Below are positions 17,525 through 25,480 of a stretch of DNA of 44,761 nt, in pieces. The stretch covers positions 1 to 44,761 of the forward strand of contig DASXPS010000197.1 in NCBI GenBank assembly GCA_036493475.1. Direction: 5' to 3'. Origin of the DNA: Sporichthyaceae bacterium (lineage in GTDB: Bacteria > Actinomycetota > Actinomycetes > Sporichthyales > Sporichthyaceae). The position numbers and the translations under genes are program-made. How positions within the stretch are numbered: the first letter of the stretch is position 1; each line of letters begins with the position of its first letter. Below the pieces are notes generated by a model, which was not told the DNA's origin, ran no database searches, and saw nothing but the letters and a program-made list of their open reading frames with translations.

Positions 17525-17575
17525 TTGACGGAGATGTACCCGCGCAGTCTATTCTCGACCTACCGGTCGGTCGAG
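17525..17575 (+). promoter_or_regulatory. Promoter with an overlapping 22-bp palindrome upstream of the acyl-CoA operon
   Basis: TTGACG (17525-17530) and TATTCT (17550-17555), 19 bp apart, resemble -35 and -10 elements. Starting at the end of the -10, 17554-17575 is a 22-bp palindrome with arms CTCGACC and GGTCGAG around ACCGGT; only one symmetric position pair mismatches. It would sit at the transcription start, a classic repressor position. The inner ACC-ACCGGT-GGT pattern resembles TetR operators upstream of actinobacterial fatty-acid genes (family knowledge, not a database match). Confidence 0.6.
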
Positions 17576-17590
17576 TTTCGGAGTGCCGAG

Positions 17591-18736
17591 ATGACTTTCG
17601 AGCTGAGCCCTGAGCACGTCGCCTTCCAGGAAACCTGTCGTGCGTTCACCGATCGGGAGATTCGCCCGCTGGTGCACGAGGCGGAGACCACCGGCACGTT
17701 CCCCGTCGAGTTGATGAAGCGCCTGGGCGCGGCGGGCCTGCTCGGCCTGTGCACCCCGGAGGAGCACGGCGGTGTCGAGGGGGACAGTCTGGCGGTGGCG
17801 CTGCTGTCCGAGGAGTTGGCCCGGGCCAGCGGCGGCATTGCCATCACTCCGCTGGTCAGCGCCTACATGGCGGGCCCGCACCTGGTCCGCCACGGCAGCG
17901 CCGCGCAGCAGGCGCGCTGGCTGGCCCCGCTCGCGCACGGTGAGGCCATCTGCGCGATCGCGGTCACCGAGCCGGGCGCCGGCTCCGACGTGGCCGGCCT
18001 GGGCAGCACCGCGAAGCCGACCGCCAACGGCGGCTGGGTGCTCAACGGCCGCAAGATGTTCATCACCAACGCCGGCATCGCCGACGTGATCATCATCGCC
18101 GCACGTACCGACGTGACCGACCGCCACCACGGCGTGACGCTGTTCGTGGTGGAGAAGAACACACCCGGGCTGTCCTTCGGGGCGCCGTTGAAGAAGATGG
18201 GCTGGCACTCCTCGGACACCCGCGAGGTGCTGTTGGACGACGTGGTGGTGGGCCCGCAGGACGTGCTCGGCACGCAGGGCCGCGGCTTCCAGCAGATCAT
18301 GGAGGGCTTCCAGCTGGAGCGGGTTTCCCTTGCCGCTATGGCTATCGGGCACGCCGCGGAATGTCTGGACCTGGCCCGCGCCTACGTCAGCGAGCGAGAG
18401 GTTTTCGGCGCCCCCCTGACCCAGCTGCAGACCATCCGGCACAAGATCGGCGTGATGGATCTCGAGGTGGCCGCCGCGCGGCTGATGGTGTATCAGGCCG
18501 CCACTCGGTTGGACGCCGACCACCCGGTGGCGCTGAAAACCGTCGCGCAAGCCAAGTACTTCGCCGCCGTGGTGGCCAACAAGGTCGTGGACGACGCCAT
18601 GCAGTTGTTCGGCGGAGCCGGCTACCTGGAGGAGACCGGCATCTCCATGCACTACCGCGACGCGCGCATCCTGCGCATCGGTGGCGGCACGGACGAGATC
18701 CAGCTGGAGATCCTCACCAAGGGCCTGGCCCCGTGA
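17591..18736 (+). CDS. Acyl-CoA dehydrogenase, isovaleryl-CoA dehydrogenase type
   Basis: The protein is 381 residues with full ACAD architecture: CAIAVTEPGAGSDVAG (FAD/substrate), FITNAG, and RQ-like QTIRHKIGVMDLEV. The SCAD/MCAD catalytic Glu in YEGT is absent: the motif is RIGGGTDEIQ, as in isovaleryl-CoA dehydrogenase (IGAGTSE). Instead Glu243 in FQLERV aligns with the helix-G base of that enzyme. It should oxidise a short branched acyl-CoA to the 2-enoyl-CoA and pass electrons to ETF. ATG 17591 has GGAG upstream. It is the first gene of a five-gene operon and overlaps the next by 4 nt. Confidence 0.88.
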   Translation: MTFELSPEHVAFQETCRAFTDREIRPLVHEAETTGTFPVELMKRLGAAGLLGLCTPEEHGGVEGDSLAVALLSEELARASGGIAITPLVSAYMAGPHLVRHGSAAQQARWLAPLAHGEAICAIAVTEPGAGSDVAGLGSTAKPTANGGWVLNGRKMFITNAGIADVIIIAARTDVTDRHHGVTLFVVEKNTPGLSFGAPLKKMGWHSSDTREVLLDDVVVGPQDVLGTQGRGFQQIMEGFQLERVSLAAMAIGHAAECLDLARAYVSEREVFGAPLTQLQTIRHKIGVMDLEVAAARLMVYQAATRLDADHPVALKTVAQAKYFAAVVANKVVDDAMQLFGGAGYLEETGISMHYRDARILRIGGGTDEIQLEILTKGLAP

Positions 18737-20244
18737 CAGCTCCCACGCTGCCGGAGATTGCGGCGTGGGCGCGGGCGGGATCGGACGGGTCGCGCTGGCC
18801 GAGCAAGATGGCGGTGCGCGACCGGTTGGCGTTGCTCTACGACCCCGGCACGTTCGTCGAGGACGGGCTGCTGGCCGCCGCGGAGGGCGACGATCGACTG
18901 CCCGCCGACGGGGTCATCTGCGGCGTGGGCCGGGTGCACGGTCGCAAGGTGGCGGTGATCGCGCACGACTTCACCGTCAAGGCCGGGTCCTGGGGCGCAC
19001 GCACGTGTGAGAAGCAGATCCGGTTGCTGGAGCGGGCCGATCGCGACCTGCTGCCGGTGGTGCACCTGGTGGACAGTGCCGGTGGCCGGCTCACCGACCA
19101 GATGGGGTTCTTCCCCGGCCGACGCGGCGCCTCGGCGATTTTCCACCTACAGGTGCGGCTGTCCGGCCGGGTGCCGCAACTGTGCATCCTGCACGGCCCG
19201 TCCGCGGCCGGCGGCGCGTATCAGCCGGCGTTCTGCGACTGGGTCGGCATGGTCCAGGGCAACGGCTCGATGTACCTGGCCAGCCCCCGGGTCGCGGAGA
19301 AGGTGACCGGCGAGATCACCACGCTGGAGGAGATGGGCGGTGCGCTCATGCACGCCTCCGTTTCCGGGTGCGGTGATGAGGTGTTCGGCTCGGACATCGA
19401 GGCGCTCGGCGCGCTGCGGTTGCTGTTGTCCTACCTGCCCGACGACTTCCGTTCCGCGCCGGTGCCGGCGCCCTCCGTGCCGCCCGAGCATCGACTTGCC
19501 GAAGGCATGGTGCCGGCGGACCCCAACGCCGCCTACGACGTGCGCGACGTCATCGAGGGCGTGGTGGACAGCGGGTCGTTCTTCGAGATCAAGGCCCGTT
19601 GGGCCGAGGAGATCGTGGTCGGCCTGGCTCGGCTGGACGGCCGGGTGATCGGGATCGTGGCCAACCAGCCGAAGGTGCGCAGCGGCGCGATCTTCGTCGA
19701 CTCCGCGGACAAGGCGGCGCGGTTCATCACCCTGTGCGACGCGTACAACATCCCACTGCTGTTCCTGCACGACGTGCCGGGCTTCATGGTCGGCGTCGCG
19801 GTGGAACGCGCGGGCATCATCCGGCACGGCGCCAAGATGATCGTCGCGATGTCCTCCGCCGAGGTGCCGAAGATGAGCGTGGTGTTGCGCAAGGCTTACG
19901 CGGCCGGGTACTACGCGATGTGTGCCCCGGGGTTCGCCCCACGTGCCACGCTCGGCCTGCCGACCGCCATGATCGGACCCATGGCAGCCGAGGCCTCGGT
20001 GAATGCGGTGTACGCGAACAAGATCGCCGCGATCGCCGACCCGGCGGAGCGGGCGGCGTTCATCGCGGCCCGCATCGTGGAACAACAGGCGGATATCAAC
20101 CTGCTGCGGATGGGAAGTGAGTTGGTGGTGGACACGGTGGTGGAGCCGGGGGACCTGCGCGCGGAGTTGATCGCGCGCTTCGCCGACGCCGACGGCTGGA
20201 CCCGCGAGGCCGGCCGGCGCCATCACCACATCAGCCCGGTCTGA
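18733..20244 (+). CDS. Acyl-CoA carboxylase, carboxyltransferase (beta) subunit
   Basis: The protein is 503 residues with two crotonase-like halves. HDFTVKAGSWGARTCEKQIRLLERA and VDSAGGRLTDQMGFFPG belong to the N-half acyl-CoA site. HDVPGFMVGVAVERAGIIRHGAKMI belongs to the C-half biotin site. It transfers CO2 from carboxybiotin on the alpha subunit (21521-23242) to an acyl- or enoyl-CoA. The specificity region reads RKAYAAGYYAMC, different from the AYGGAYDVM of propionyl-CoA carboxylases and from classical methylcrotonyl enzymes, so the substrate is open. GTG 18733 overlaps the ACAD stop (GTGA). Confidence 0.88.
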   Translation: MTAPTLPEIAAWARAGSDGSRWPSKMAVRDRLALLYDPGTFVEDGLLAAAEGDDRLPADGVICGVGRVHGRKVAVIAHDFTVKAGSWGARTCEKQIRLLERADRDLLPVVHLVDSAGGRLTDQMGFFPGRRGASAIFHLQVRLSGRVPQLCILHGPSAAGGAYQPAFCDWVGMVQGNGSMYLASPRVAEKVTGEITTLEEMGGALMHASVSGCGDEVFGSDIEALGALRLLLSYLPDDFRSAPVPAPSVPPEHRLAEGMVPADPNAAYDVRDVIEGVVDSGSFFEIKARWAEEIVVGLARLDGRVIGIVANQPKVRSGAIFVDSADKAARFITLCDAYNIPLLFLHDVPGFMVGVAVERAGIIRHGAKMIVAMSSAEVPKMSVVLRKAYAAGYYAMCAPGFAPRATLGLPTAMIGPMAAEASVNAVYANKIAAIADPAERAAFIAARIVEQQADINLLRMGSELVVDTVVEPGDLRAELIARFADADGWTREAGRRHHHISPV

Positions 20245-20249
20245 GCGCC

Positions 20250-20705
20250 GTGACCGGCCTGTATTTCGAGGACTGCCCGGTCGGGTTCACGGTGGAACAC
20301 GCCACCCGCCGCACGGTGACCGAGACGGACAACGTCCTGTTCACCACGATGACCATGAACCCGGCGCCGCTGCACCTGGACCACGACTATGCCTCGCGCA
20401 CCGAGTTCGGCCGCCCGCTGGTGAACTCCATGTTCACCCTCGCGCTGGTGGTCGGGCTGTCCGTGCAGGGACTCACCCAGGGCACCGTGGTTGCCCAATT
20501 GGGCGTCAGCGAGGCGGTGTTCCCCAACCCGGTCTTCCAGGGGGACACCATCTCGGTGACCTCCGAGGTGACCATGGCCCGGGAGTCCAAGTCCCGACCG
20601 GAGGTCGGAGTGCTGGAGATCGCGCATGTCGGGGTGAACCAACGCCGTGAGGTCGTGTGCCGGTGCAAGCGCACCGTGCTGATGTATCGACGGGGGAACG
20701 GCTGA
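20250..20705 (+). CDS. MaoC-family hydratase
   Basis: This 151-residue single hotdog domain contains NPAPLHLDHDYASRTEFGRPLVNSMFT, a variant of the hydratase-2 motif with the catalytic Asp/His (LHLDHDYA). It adds water to a 2-enoyl-CoA. In the mycobacterial leucine cluster the equivalent gene (Rv2499c) is an itaconyl-/methylglutaconyl-CoA hydratase beside the CitE-like lyase; this gene has the same neighbour. GTG 20250 lies 5 bp after the carboxylase stop and the next gene starts directly at its own stop. Confidence 0.82.
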   Translation: MTGLYFEDCPVGFTVEHATRRTVTETDNVLFTTMTMNPAPLHLDHDYASRTEFGRPLVNSMFTLALVVGLSVQGLTQGTVVAQLGVSEAVFPNPVFQGDTISVTSEVTMARESKSRPEVGVLEIAHVGVNQRREVVCRCKRTVLMYRRGNG

Positions 20706-21524
20706 ATGCGCAGCCTGCTGTTCGTCCCCGGCAACCGCGTGGAGCTGCTGGCCAAGGTCGGCCGGTCCGCGCCGGATGCCGTGGCGGTGGACCTGGAGGA
20801 CGCCATCCCGGCGGACGGCAAGGACGCCGCGCGCGAGGAGGTCACCGCCGCCCTGCGCGCGGGTCGACCGGAGTTCGGCGGGCTGTTGCTGGTGCGCATC
20901 AACGCCGTGGGTAGCGAGCACCACGAGGCGGACGTGGCCGCGTGTGCGGGGTTGATCGGCGCCGGCGAGTTGGACGGCGTGGTGTTGCCCAAGTACGAAG
21001 CCGTCGCCCAACTGACCCAGCTACAGGCCGCGCTGCCGGGCGGCAGCCACATCATGGTCGGGGTGGAGAACGCCCTCGGCGTGGCTGATGCCCGCCCCCT
21101 GCTCGCCGCCGAACCCCAGTCGGTGTACTTCGGTTCCGACGACTTCGTCGCCGACCTCGGCGGGCGGCGTACGGCCGCCGGCACCGAGGTGCTGTACGCC
21201 CGCAGCGCGGTGCTGCTGGCCGCGACCCTGGCCGGGGTACCCGCCCTCGACCAGGCAGTCGTCGCGGTGCGCGACGAGGACACGTTCCGCTGCGACGCGA
21301 ACGTCGGTCGGAACCTGGGCTACGGCGGCAAGATCTGCCTGCACCCCACGCAGGTGGCCATCGCGCATGAGGTGTTCACCCCGGACGCCGCGGCGGTGGC
21401 GCACGCGCACGCGGTACTGGCCGCCGCCACCCACGGCGTGGGCATGGTCGACGGGGTGATGGTCGACGCGGTGCACGTGCGCATGGCCCGTGACGTGCTG
21501 AGCCGGGCCGGGGAACTGCGATGA
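20706..21524 (+). CDS. CitE-like CoA-ester lyase (HpcH/HpaI family)
   Basis: The protein is 272 residues, matching the ~270 of CitE-like lyases. RSLLFVPGNRVELLAKVGRSAPDAVAVDLEDAIP has the Mg2+/substrate Arg and the acidic LED. VGVENALGV holds the catalytic Glu region, and YFGSDDFVADLGG the second acidic site. Stand-alone CitE homologues such as Mycobacterium Rv2498c cleave HMG-CoA and citramalyl-CoA. Placed after a dehydrogenase, carboxylase and hydratase, this enzyme fits the last, C-C-cleaving step giving acetyl-CoA plus a keto acid. Start overlaps nothing but abuts the MaoC stop; its end overlaps accA-type gene by 4 nt. Confidence 0.87.
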   Translation: MRSLLFVPGNRVELLAKVGRSAPDAVAVDLEDAIPADGKDAAREEVTAALRAGRPEFGGLLLVRINAVGSEHHEADVAACAGLIGAGELDGVVLPKYEAVAQLTQLQAALPGGSHIMVGVENALGVADARPLLAAEPQSVYFGSDDFVADLGGRRTAAGTEVLYARSAVLLAATLAGVPALDQAVVAVRDEDTFRCDANVGRNLGYGGKICLHPTQVAIAHEVFTPDAAAVAHAHAVLAAATHGVGMVDGVMVDAVHVRMARDVLSRAGELR

Positions 21525-23242
21525 GGCTGACCGACGAGCCCGGCCGACCGCTGCGCTCGGTGCTGGTCGCCAACCGCGGCGAGATCGCGGTGCGCATCCT
21601 GCGGGCCGCCGCGGATGCCGGGATGCGCGGCGTGGCCATCCACACCCCGCCCGATGCCGGCGCCCTGCACGTGCGCCGCGCCGTGGAGTCGGTCGCGATC
21701 GAGGACTACCTGGACATCGACGCGGTGGTCGACTCCGCGCTGCGGGCCGGCGTCGAGGCAGTGCACCCCGGCTACGGCTTTCTCGCCGAGAACGCCGAGG
21801 CCGCCGCCGCGGTGACCGCCGCGGGTTTGGTGTGGATCGGCCCCCCGGCGCCGGTGATTGCCGCTCTGGGCGACAAACTGACGGCCCGTCGGATCGCCCG
21901 GTCCGTCGGGGCGCCGCTCACCGCGGGCACCGATGCCATTGACGACATCGCTGCGGTGGAAAACTTCGTCGCCGAGCACGGGCTGCCCGTGCTGCTGAAA
22001 GCCGCGTTCGGCGGCGGCGGGCGCGGGATGCGCGTGGTGCGCGAGGCGGCCGCTATTTCGGAGGCGTTCGCCGCGGCGAGCCGGGAGGCGGCAGCCGCGT
22101 TCGGTCGCGGCACCGTCTACGTGGAGCGACTGCTGGAGGGTGCCCGGCACGTCGAGGTGCAGGTGCTCGCCGACGACCACGGCACCGTGCTGGTCATCGG
22201 CCTGCGGGACTGCTCGGTGCAGCGGCGCAACCAGAAACTGGTCGAAGAAGCACCGGCCCCGTCGTTGCCGGACGGCGTTCGGGATCGCCTGGTCTCCTCC
22301 GCGCGGGCCATCTGTGTGGCCGCGGGCTACCGCGGTGCGGGCACGGTGGAGTACCTGGTCGGCCCCCACGGTGAGGTGTCCTTCCTCGAGGTGAACACCC
22401 GGCTGCAGGTGGAGCACCCGGTCACCGAGGAGACCACCGGCGTGGACCTGGTCGCCGAGCAGTTCCGGATCGCCGCGGGTGCCCGGTTGGTGTCGGCGCA
22501 GGACCCGGTCTCGCACGGCCACGCCATCGAGTTCCGCCTGGTCGCGGAGGACCCGCATGCCGGCTTCGTCCCCGCCCCCGGCACGGTCACCGCGCTGCGG
22601 TTGCCCAGCGGTCCGGGGGTGCGCTGGGACGGGGGAGTGGAGGCCGGGGACACGGTCGAGGGCCGCTACGACTCCATGTTCGGCAAGCTGATCGTGTCCG
22701 GTCCGGACCGGCCGAGCGCGCTGCGCCGGGCCCGTCGGGCGCTGGCCGAGTTCGAGGTGGCGGGGGTGCCCACGCCGATCGCCTTCTACCGCTGGCTACT
22801 GGACCACCCGGGTTTCGCCGGCCCGGACTTCGCGGTGCACAACCGCTGGGTCGAGGCGGTCATTGCCGACCTGCCCAAACCCGAGGTCCCGCTCGATCGC
22901 ATCGTCGTCCGCGTCGGCCGGCGCAGCATGCCGGTCGACCTGCCCGGTCTGGCCACCCTCGGCGAGCGTGCCGCCGAGGTCGCGGCCACCCTGCGCGGGG
23001 CCGGTGACGCCGGCCCCGCCGATTCGTTGGTGCTGGCCCCGATGCAGGGCACCATCGTCAGCGTCGCGGTCAAGGAGGGTGACGTCGTCGCCCCGGGCGA
23101 CCTGATCGCGGTGCTCGAAGCGATGAAGATGCAGAACCCGGTCACCGCGGCCGTGGCGGGGACCATCACCGACCTCCGCGTCAGCGTCGGCGACACTGTC
23201 ACTCACCGCCAACACCTGTGCGAAGTCCTCGAGCAGGTCTAG
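21521..23242 (+). CDS. Acyl-CoA carboxylase alpha subunit (biotin carboxylase + biotin carrier)
   Basis: The protein is 573 residues. Biotin carboxylase spans about 8-450: VLVANRGEIAVRILRAA, ATP-grasp glycine loop AAFGGGGRGMRVV, and EVNTRLQVEHPVTEETTGVDL. The C-terminal biotinyl domain carries the biotin lysine Lys536 in EAMKM. The linker is short (about 50 residues), so the BT domain of methylcrotonyl-type alpha subunits (~650 residues) is missing; length is closer to AccA2/AccA3 types. It works with the beta subunit at 18733-20244. Its TAG stop is part of CTAG, which is also the stop of the convergent TetR gene. Confidence 0.9.
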   Translation: MRLTDEPGRPLRSVLVANRGEIAVRILRAAADAGMRGVAIHTPPDAGALHVRRAVESVAIEDYLDIDAVVDSALRAGVEAVHPGYGFLAENAEAAAAVTAAGLVWIGPPAPVIAALGDKLTARRIARSVGAPLTAGTDAIDDIAAVENFVAEHGLPVLLKAAFGGGGRGMRVVREAAAISEAFAAASREAAAAFGRGTVYVERLLEGARHVEVQVLADDHGTVLVIGLRDCSVQRRNQKLVEEAPAPSLPDGVRDRLVSSARAICVAAGYRGAGTVEYLVGPHGEVSFLEVNTRLQVEHPVTEETTGVDLVAEQFRIAAGARLVSAQDPVSHGHAIEFRLVAEDPHAGFVPAPGTVTALRLPSGPGVRWDGGVEAGDTVEGRYDSMFGKLIVSGPDRPSALRRARRALAEFEVAGVPTPIAFYRWLLDHPGFAGPDFAVHNRWVEAVIADLPKPEVPLDRIVVRVGRRSMPVDLPGLATLGERAAEVAATLRGAGDAGPADSLVLAPMQGTIVSVAVKEGDVVAPGDLIAVLEAMKMQNPVTAAVAGTITDLRVSVGDTVTHRQHLCEVLEQV

Positions 23243-23835
23243 CCCAGGGCCGCCTCGATCAGCCAGCCGACGTCGGCGGCGGTCTGCTCCGGGGTGCCGC
23301 TCGGCTGCATCATGTGACTGAGCGTCAGGCGGACCAGGTTCTCGATGATCATGGCCAGCCGGTCGGCGGTAACCGGGATGGGGTAGCCGTGCTCGGTGAT
23401 CACCGTGCCGAGGAAGCCGGTGGCGTTGGCGATGAGGTCGGCGGAGTCGGTGGTGAGCAGGGGGAGCAGGTCGCTGCCGCCGGTGTGCGCCGATTCGAAA
23501 ATGGCGTGCACCAACGGGTTGGCCACCGAGGTCTCCAACGCGCCGCGGCAGGCGGCCTGCAGCGCCGGGCCGAGCTCGGATTGCGCGGTCATCCGGTCGC
23601 GCACGATCTCCAGGAACCGGGCCAGCTCGCGGTCCACCAGCGCCTGGGCGATCTGTGGCTTGGAGCCGAGTTCGTTGTAGACGGTCTGCCGGCTGACCCC
23701 GACCACCTCGGCGATCTTCGCCATGGTGACCGCGGTCCATCCGGACTCGGTGGTGATCGCCGCGGCCGCGTCCAGCAACCGCTCGTGCAGCAGCGTCGCC
23801 ACGGTTTGGTGGAAGTCCGGTTGCGCGGCGGTCAT
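23239..23835 (-). CDS. TetR-family regulator of the alkB operon (AlkU/AlkX-like)
   Basis: The protein is 198 residues. The helix-turn-helix is [51 protein letters not shown]. The C-terminal domain is helical. A TetR gene directly after the two rubredoxin genes is the well-known layout of actinobacterial alkB clusters (Rhodococcus alkB1/alkB2), where the regulator responds to alkane metabolites. ATG 23835 overlaps the second rubredoxin stop (ATGA). The probable operator is the inverted repeat upstream of alkB. Confidence 0.88.
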   Translation of the reverse strand: MTAAQPDFHQTVATLLHERLLDAAAAITTESGWTAVTMAKIAEVVGVSRQTVYNELGSKPQIAQALVDRELARFLEIVRDRMTAQSELGPALQAACRGALETSVANPLVHAIFESAHTGGSDLLPLLTTDSADLIANATGFLGTVITEHGYPIPVTADRLAMIIENLVRLTLSHMMQPSGTPEQTAADVGWLIEAALG

Positions 23836-24005
23836 GCCGGGGTGACCTCGACCATCGCGAAGTCGGCCTTCGCGGCGCCGCAGTCCGGGCAGGACCAGTC
23901 GTCGGAGAGGTCCTCCCAACGGGTGCCCGGCGCGATGCCCTCCTCGGGCCAGCCCTCGGCCTCGTCGTACTCGAACCCGCACACCGCGCAACGCCAGATC
24001 TTCAC
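23832..24005 (-). CDS. rubA2: Rubredoxin, AlkG2-type
   Basis: The 57-residue protein has two knuckles, CAVCG (Cys6, Cys9) and CPDCG (Cys39, Cys42), which bind one iron. [20 protein letters not shown] is the standard rubredoxin core. The second knuckle is followed by AAKADF with no inserted Arg, as in AlkG2-type rubredoxins that pass electrons to AlkB. The GTG start overlaps the stop of the first rubredoxin (GTGA). The rubredoxin reductase gene normally needed is not in the window. Confidence 0.92.
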   Translation of the reverse strand: MKIWRCAVCGFEYDEAEGWPEEGIAPGTRWEDLSDDWSCPDCGAAKADFAMVEVTPA

Positions 24006-24166
24006 GAGCCGACCTCCTGGAAGTCCTGTGCCTCGCGCACGCCGCAGTCGGGGCAGCACCAGTCGGGATCGATCGCGCTCAGCGGCGTCCCCGGCTTCCA
24101 GCCCTCCCGGACAGCGCCTTTCTCCTCGTCGTAGACGTAACCACATCCGGGGCAGCGGAACTTCAT
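24002..24166 (-). CDS. rubA1: Rubredoxin, AlkG1-type
   Basis: The 54-residue protein has CPGCG (Cys5, Cys8) and CPDCG (Cys38, Cys41). An Arg follows the second CxxCG (CGVREAQDF), the feature reported for AlkG1-type rubredoxins, which did not replace AlkG2 types in electron transfer to AlkB. The ATG overlaps the alkB stop (ATGA). Having one of each type is usual in actinobacterial alkB operons. Confidence 0.92.
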   Translation of the reverse strand: MKFRCPGCGYVYDEEKGAVREGWKPGTPLSAIDPDWCCPDCGVREAQDFQEVGS

Positions 24167-25350
24167 CCGATGCTCGCTGCGGCCGTCGTGGCGTAGCGGC
24201 GCAGCAGCTGCTCGCGCTTGCGTGGCTGCAGGTTCGCCAGCGTGACGTCGCCGTTGTAGTGGGCCAGCACCCGGTGGTCCATCACCCGGCGCCACAAGGG
24301 CGGGACGGTGGCCAGCAGGATCATCCCGGCGTACCCGGTGGGTAGCACCGGGGCGGACTCGAAGTCGCGCAGTGCCTGATAGCGCCGGGTCGGGTTGGCG
24401 TGGTGATCACTGTGCCGCTGCAGGTGGTAGAGCAGCACGTTCGTGCCGATGTTGTTCGAGTTCCACGAGTGCCGCGGCGCCACCCGCTCGTAGCGGCCGG
24501 AGGCGGTGCGCCCGCGCAGCATGCCGTAATGCTCGAGATAGTTGACGACCTCCAACAGCCAGAAGCCGAACACGGCCTGCGCCAGCAGGTAAGGCAGGAT
24601 CCCCGGCCCGAAGGCAACCGTGACGCCGACCCAGAGCACCAGCGACATGGCCCAGGCGTTGAGCACGTCGTTGGTGGGGGAGAACGTGCGCTGCCGGCAG
24701 CGAGCCAACCGCTCGCGCTCCAGGTGCCACGCGCTGCGCACGCCGCCGGCCACGCTCCGCGGCAGGAACGCCCACAGGCTCTCGCCCAACCGCGAGCTGG
24801 CCGGGTCCTCGGGCGTCGCCACCCGCACGTGGTGCCCGCGGTTGTGCTCGATGAAGAAGTGGCCGTACCAGCTCTGGGCGAGGGCGACGCGGGCATACCA
24901 GCGCTCGTGCTCCTCCTTCTTGTGCCCGAGTTCGTGCGCGGTGTTGATGGCAACGCCACCGACCACACCGAGGCTGGACGCGATGCCGATCTTGTCGACC
25001 ACGGACAACGAGCCGCGGCTCAGCATCCAGGCGCCCCAGACGAACACGGCGACCTGGAACGGCAGATAGAGGTAGGTCAGCCAGCGGTAGTAGCGATCCG
25101 CCTCCAGCGACGGGACCATCTCCTCCGGTGGGTTGTTCGGATCGGTCGGCACGATGACATCGGCCAGCGGCACCACGACGAACAGGAACAACGGCCCGGA
25201 GAACCAGAACACGCTCCACCCGGTGGCGGCGACCAGCCCCCAACCGAGCAGCGGCAGGCCGGGGATCAACGCCCCGAGCAGCCACAGGTACCGCTTGCCG
25301 TCCCGCCACGCCAGGCTCGCGTTCGGCGCGGGGATTGTCGTTGCACTCAC
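24163..25350 (-). CDS. alkB: Alkane 1-monooxygenase
   Basis: The 395-residue integral membrane di-iron enzyme hydroxylates n-alkanes at the terminal carbon. Histidine boxes are HELGH (139-143), EHNRGHH (168-174) and LQRHSDHH (310-317), with the AlkB signature NYLEHYG (270-276). About six TM helices precede and follow the boxes. The GTG at 25350 is chosen because AAGGGAG lies 6-7 bp upstream and it gives the usual N-terminus. It heads a four-gene operon alkB-rubA1-rubA2-tetR in which every junction is a 4-nt overlap. Electrons come from rubredoxin. Confidence 0.95.
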   Translation of the reverse strand: MSATTIPAPNASLAWRDGKRYLWLLGALIPGLPLLGWGLVAATGWSVFWFSGPLFLFVVVPLADVIVPTDPNNPPEEMVPSLEADRYYRWLTYLYLPFQVAVFVWGAWMLSRGSLSVVDKIGIASSLGVVGGVAINTAHELGHKKEEHERWYARVALAQSWYGHFFIEHNRGHHVRVATPEDPASSRLGESLWAFLPRSVAGGVRSAWHLERERLARCRQRTFSPTNDVLNAWAMSLVLWVGVTVAFGPGILPYLLAQAVFGFWLLEVVNYLEHYGMLRGRTASGRYERVAPRHSWNSNNIGTNVLLYHLQRHSDHHANPTRRYQALRDFESAPVLPTGYAGMILLATVPPLWRRVMDHRVLAHYNGDVTLANLQPRKREQLLRRYATTAAASIG

Positions 25351-25370
25351 CGCAGGCTCCCTTCTGGTCG

Positions 25371-25411
25371 ACTTGACACAAAAGTACAAGATGTCAAGTA
25401 ACTTTACAAGA
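25371..25411. promoter_or_regulatory. Inverted and direct repeats between alkB and the divergent ACAD operon
   Basis: ACTTGACA (25371-25378) and TGTCAAGT (25392-25399) form a perfect 8-bp inverted repeat with a 13-bp spacer. Each arm contains TTGACA, a consensus -35, one on each strand. TACAAGA occurs twice, at 25385-25391 and 25405-25411, 20 bp apart. The stretch is much more AT-rich than its surroundings. It is the likely binding site for the alkB-operon TetR and may control both directions. Confidence 0.65.
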
Positions 25412-25480
25412 GCTATGTGAATGTAAACCGGCGGGCCCGTCTAGGTTTGACAGGATCCGGCGGATCGCGGAGGTTCTGGC

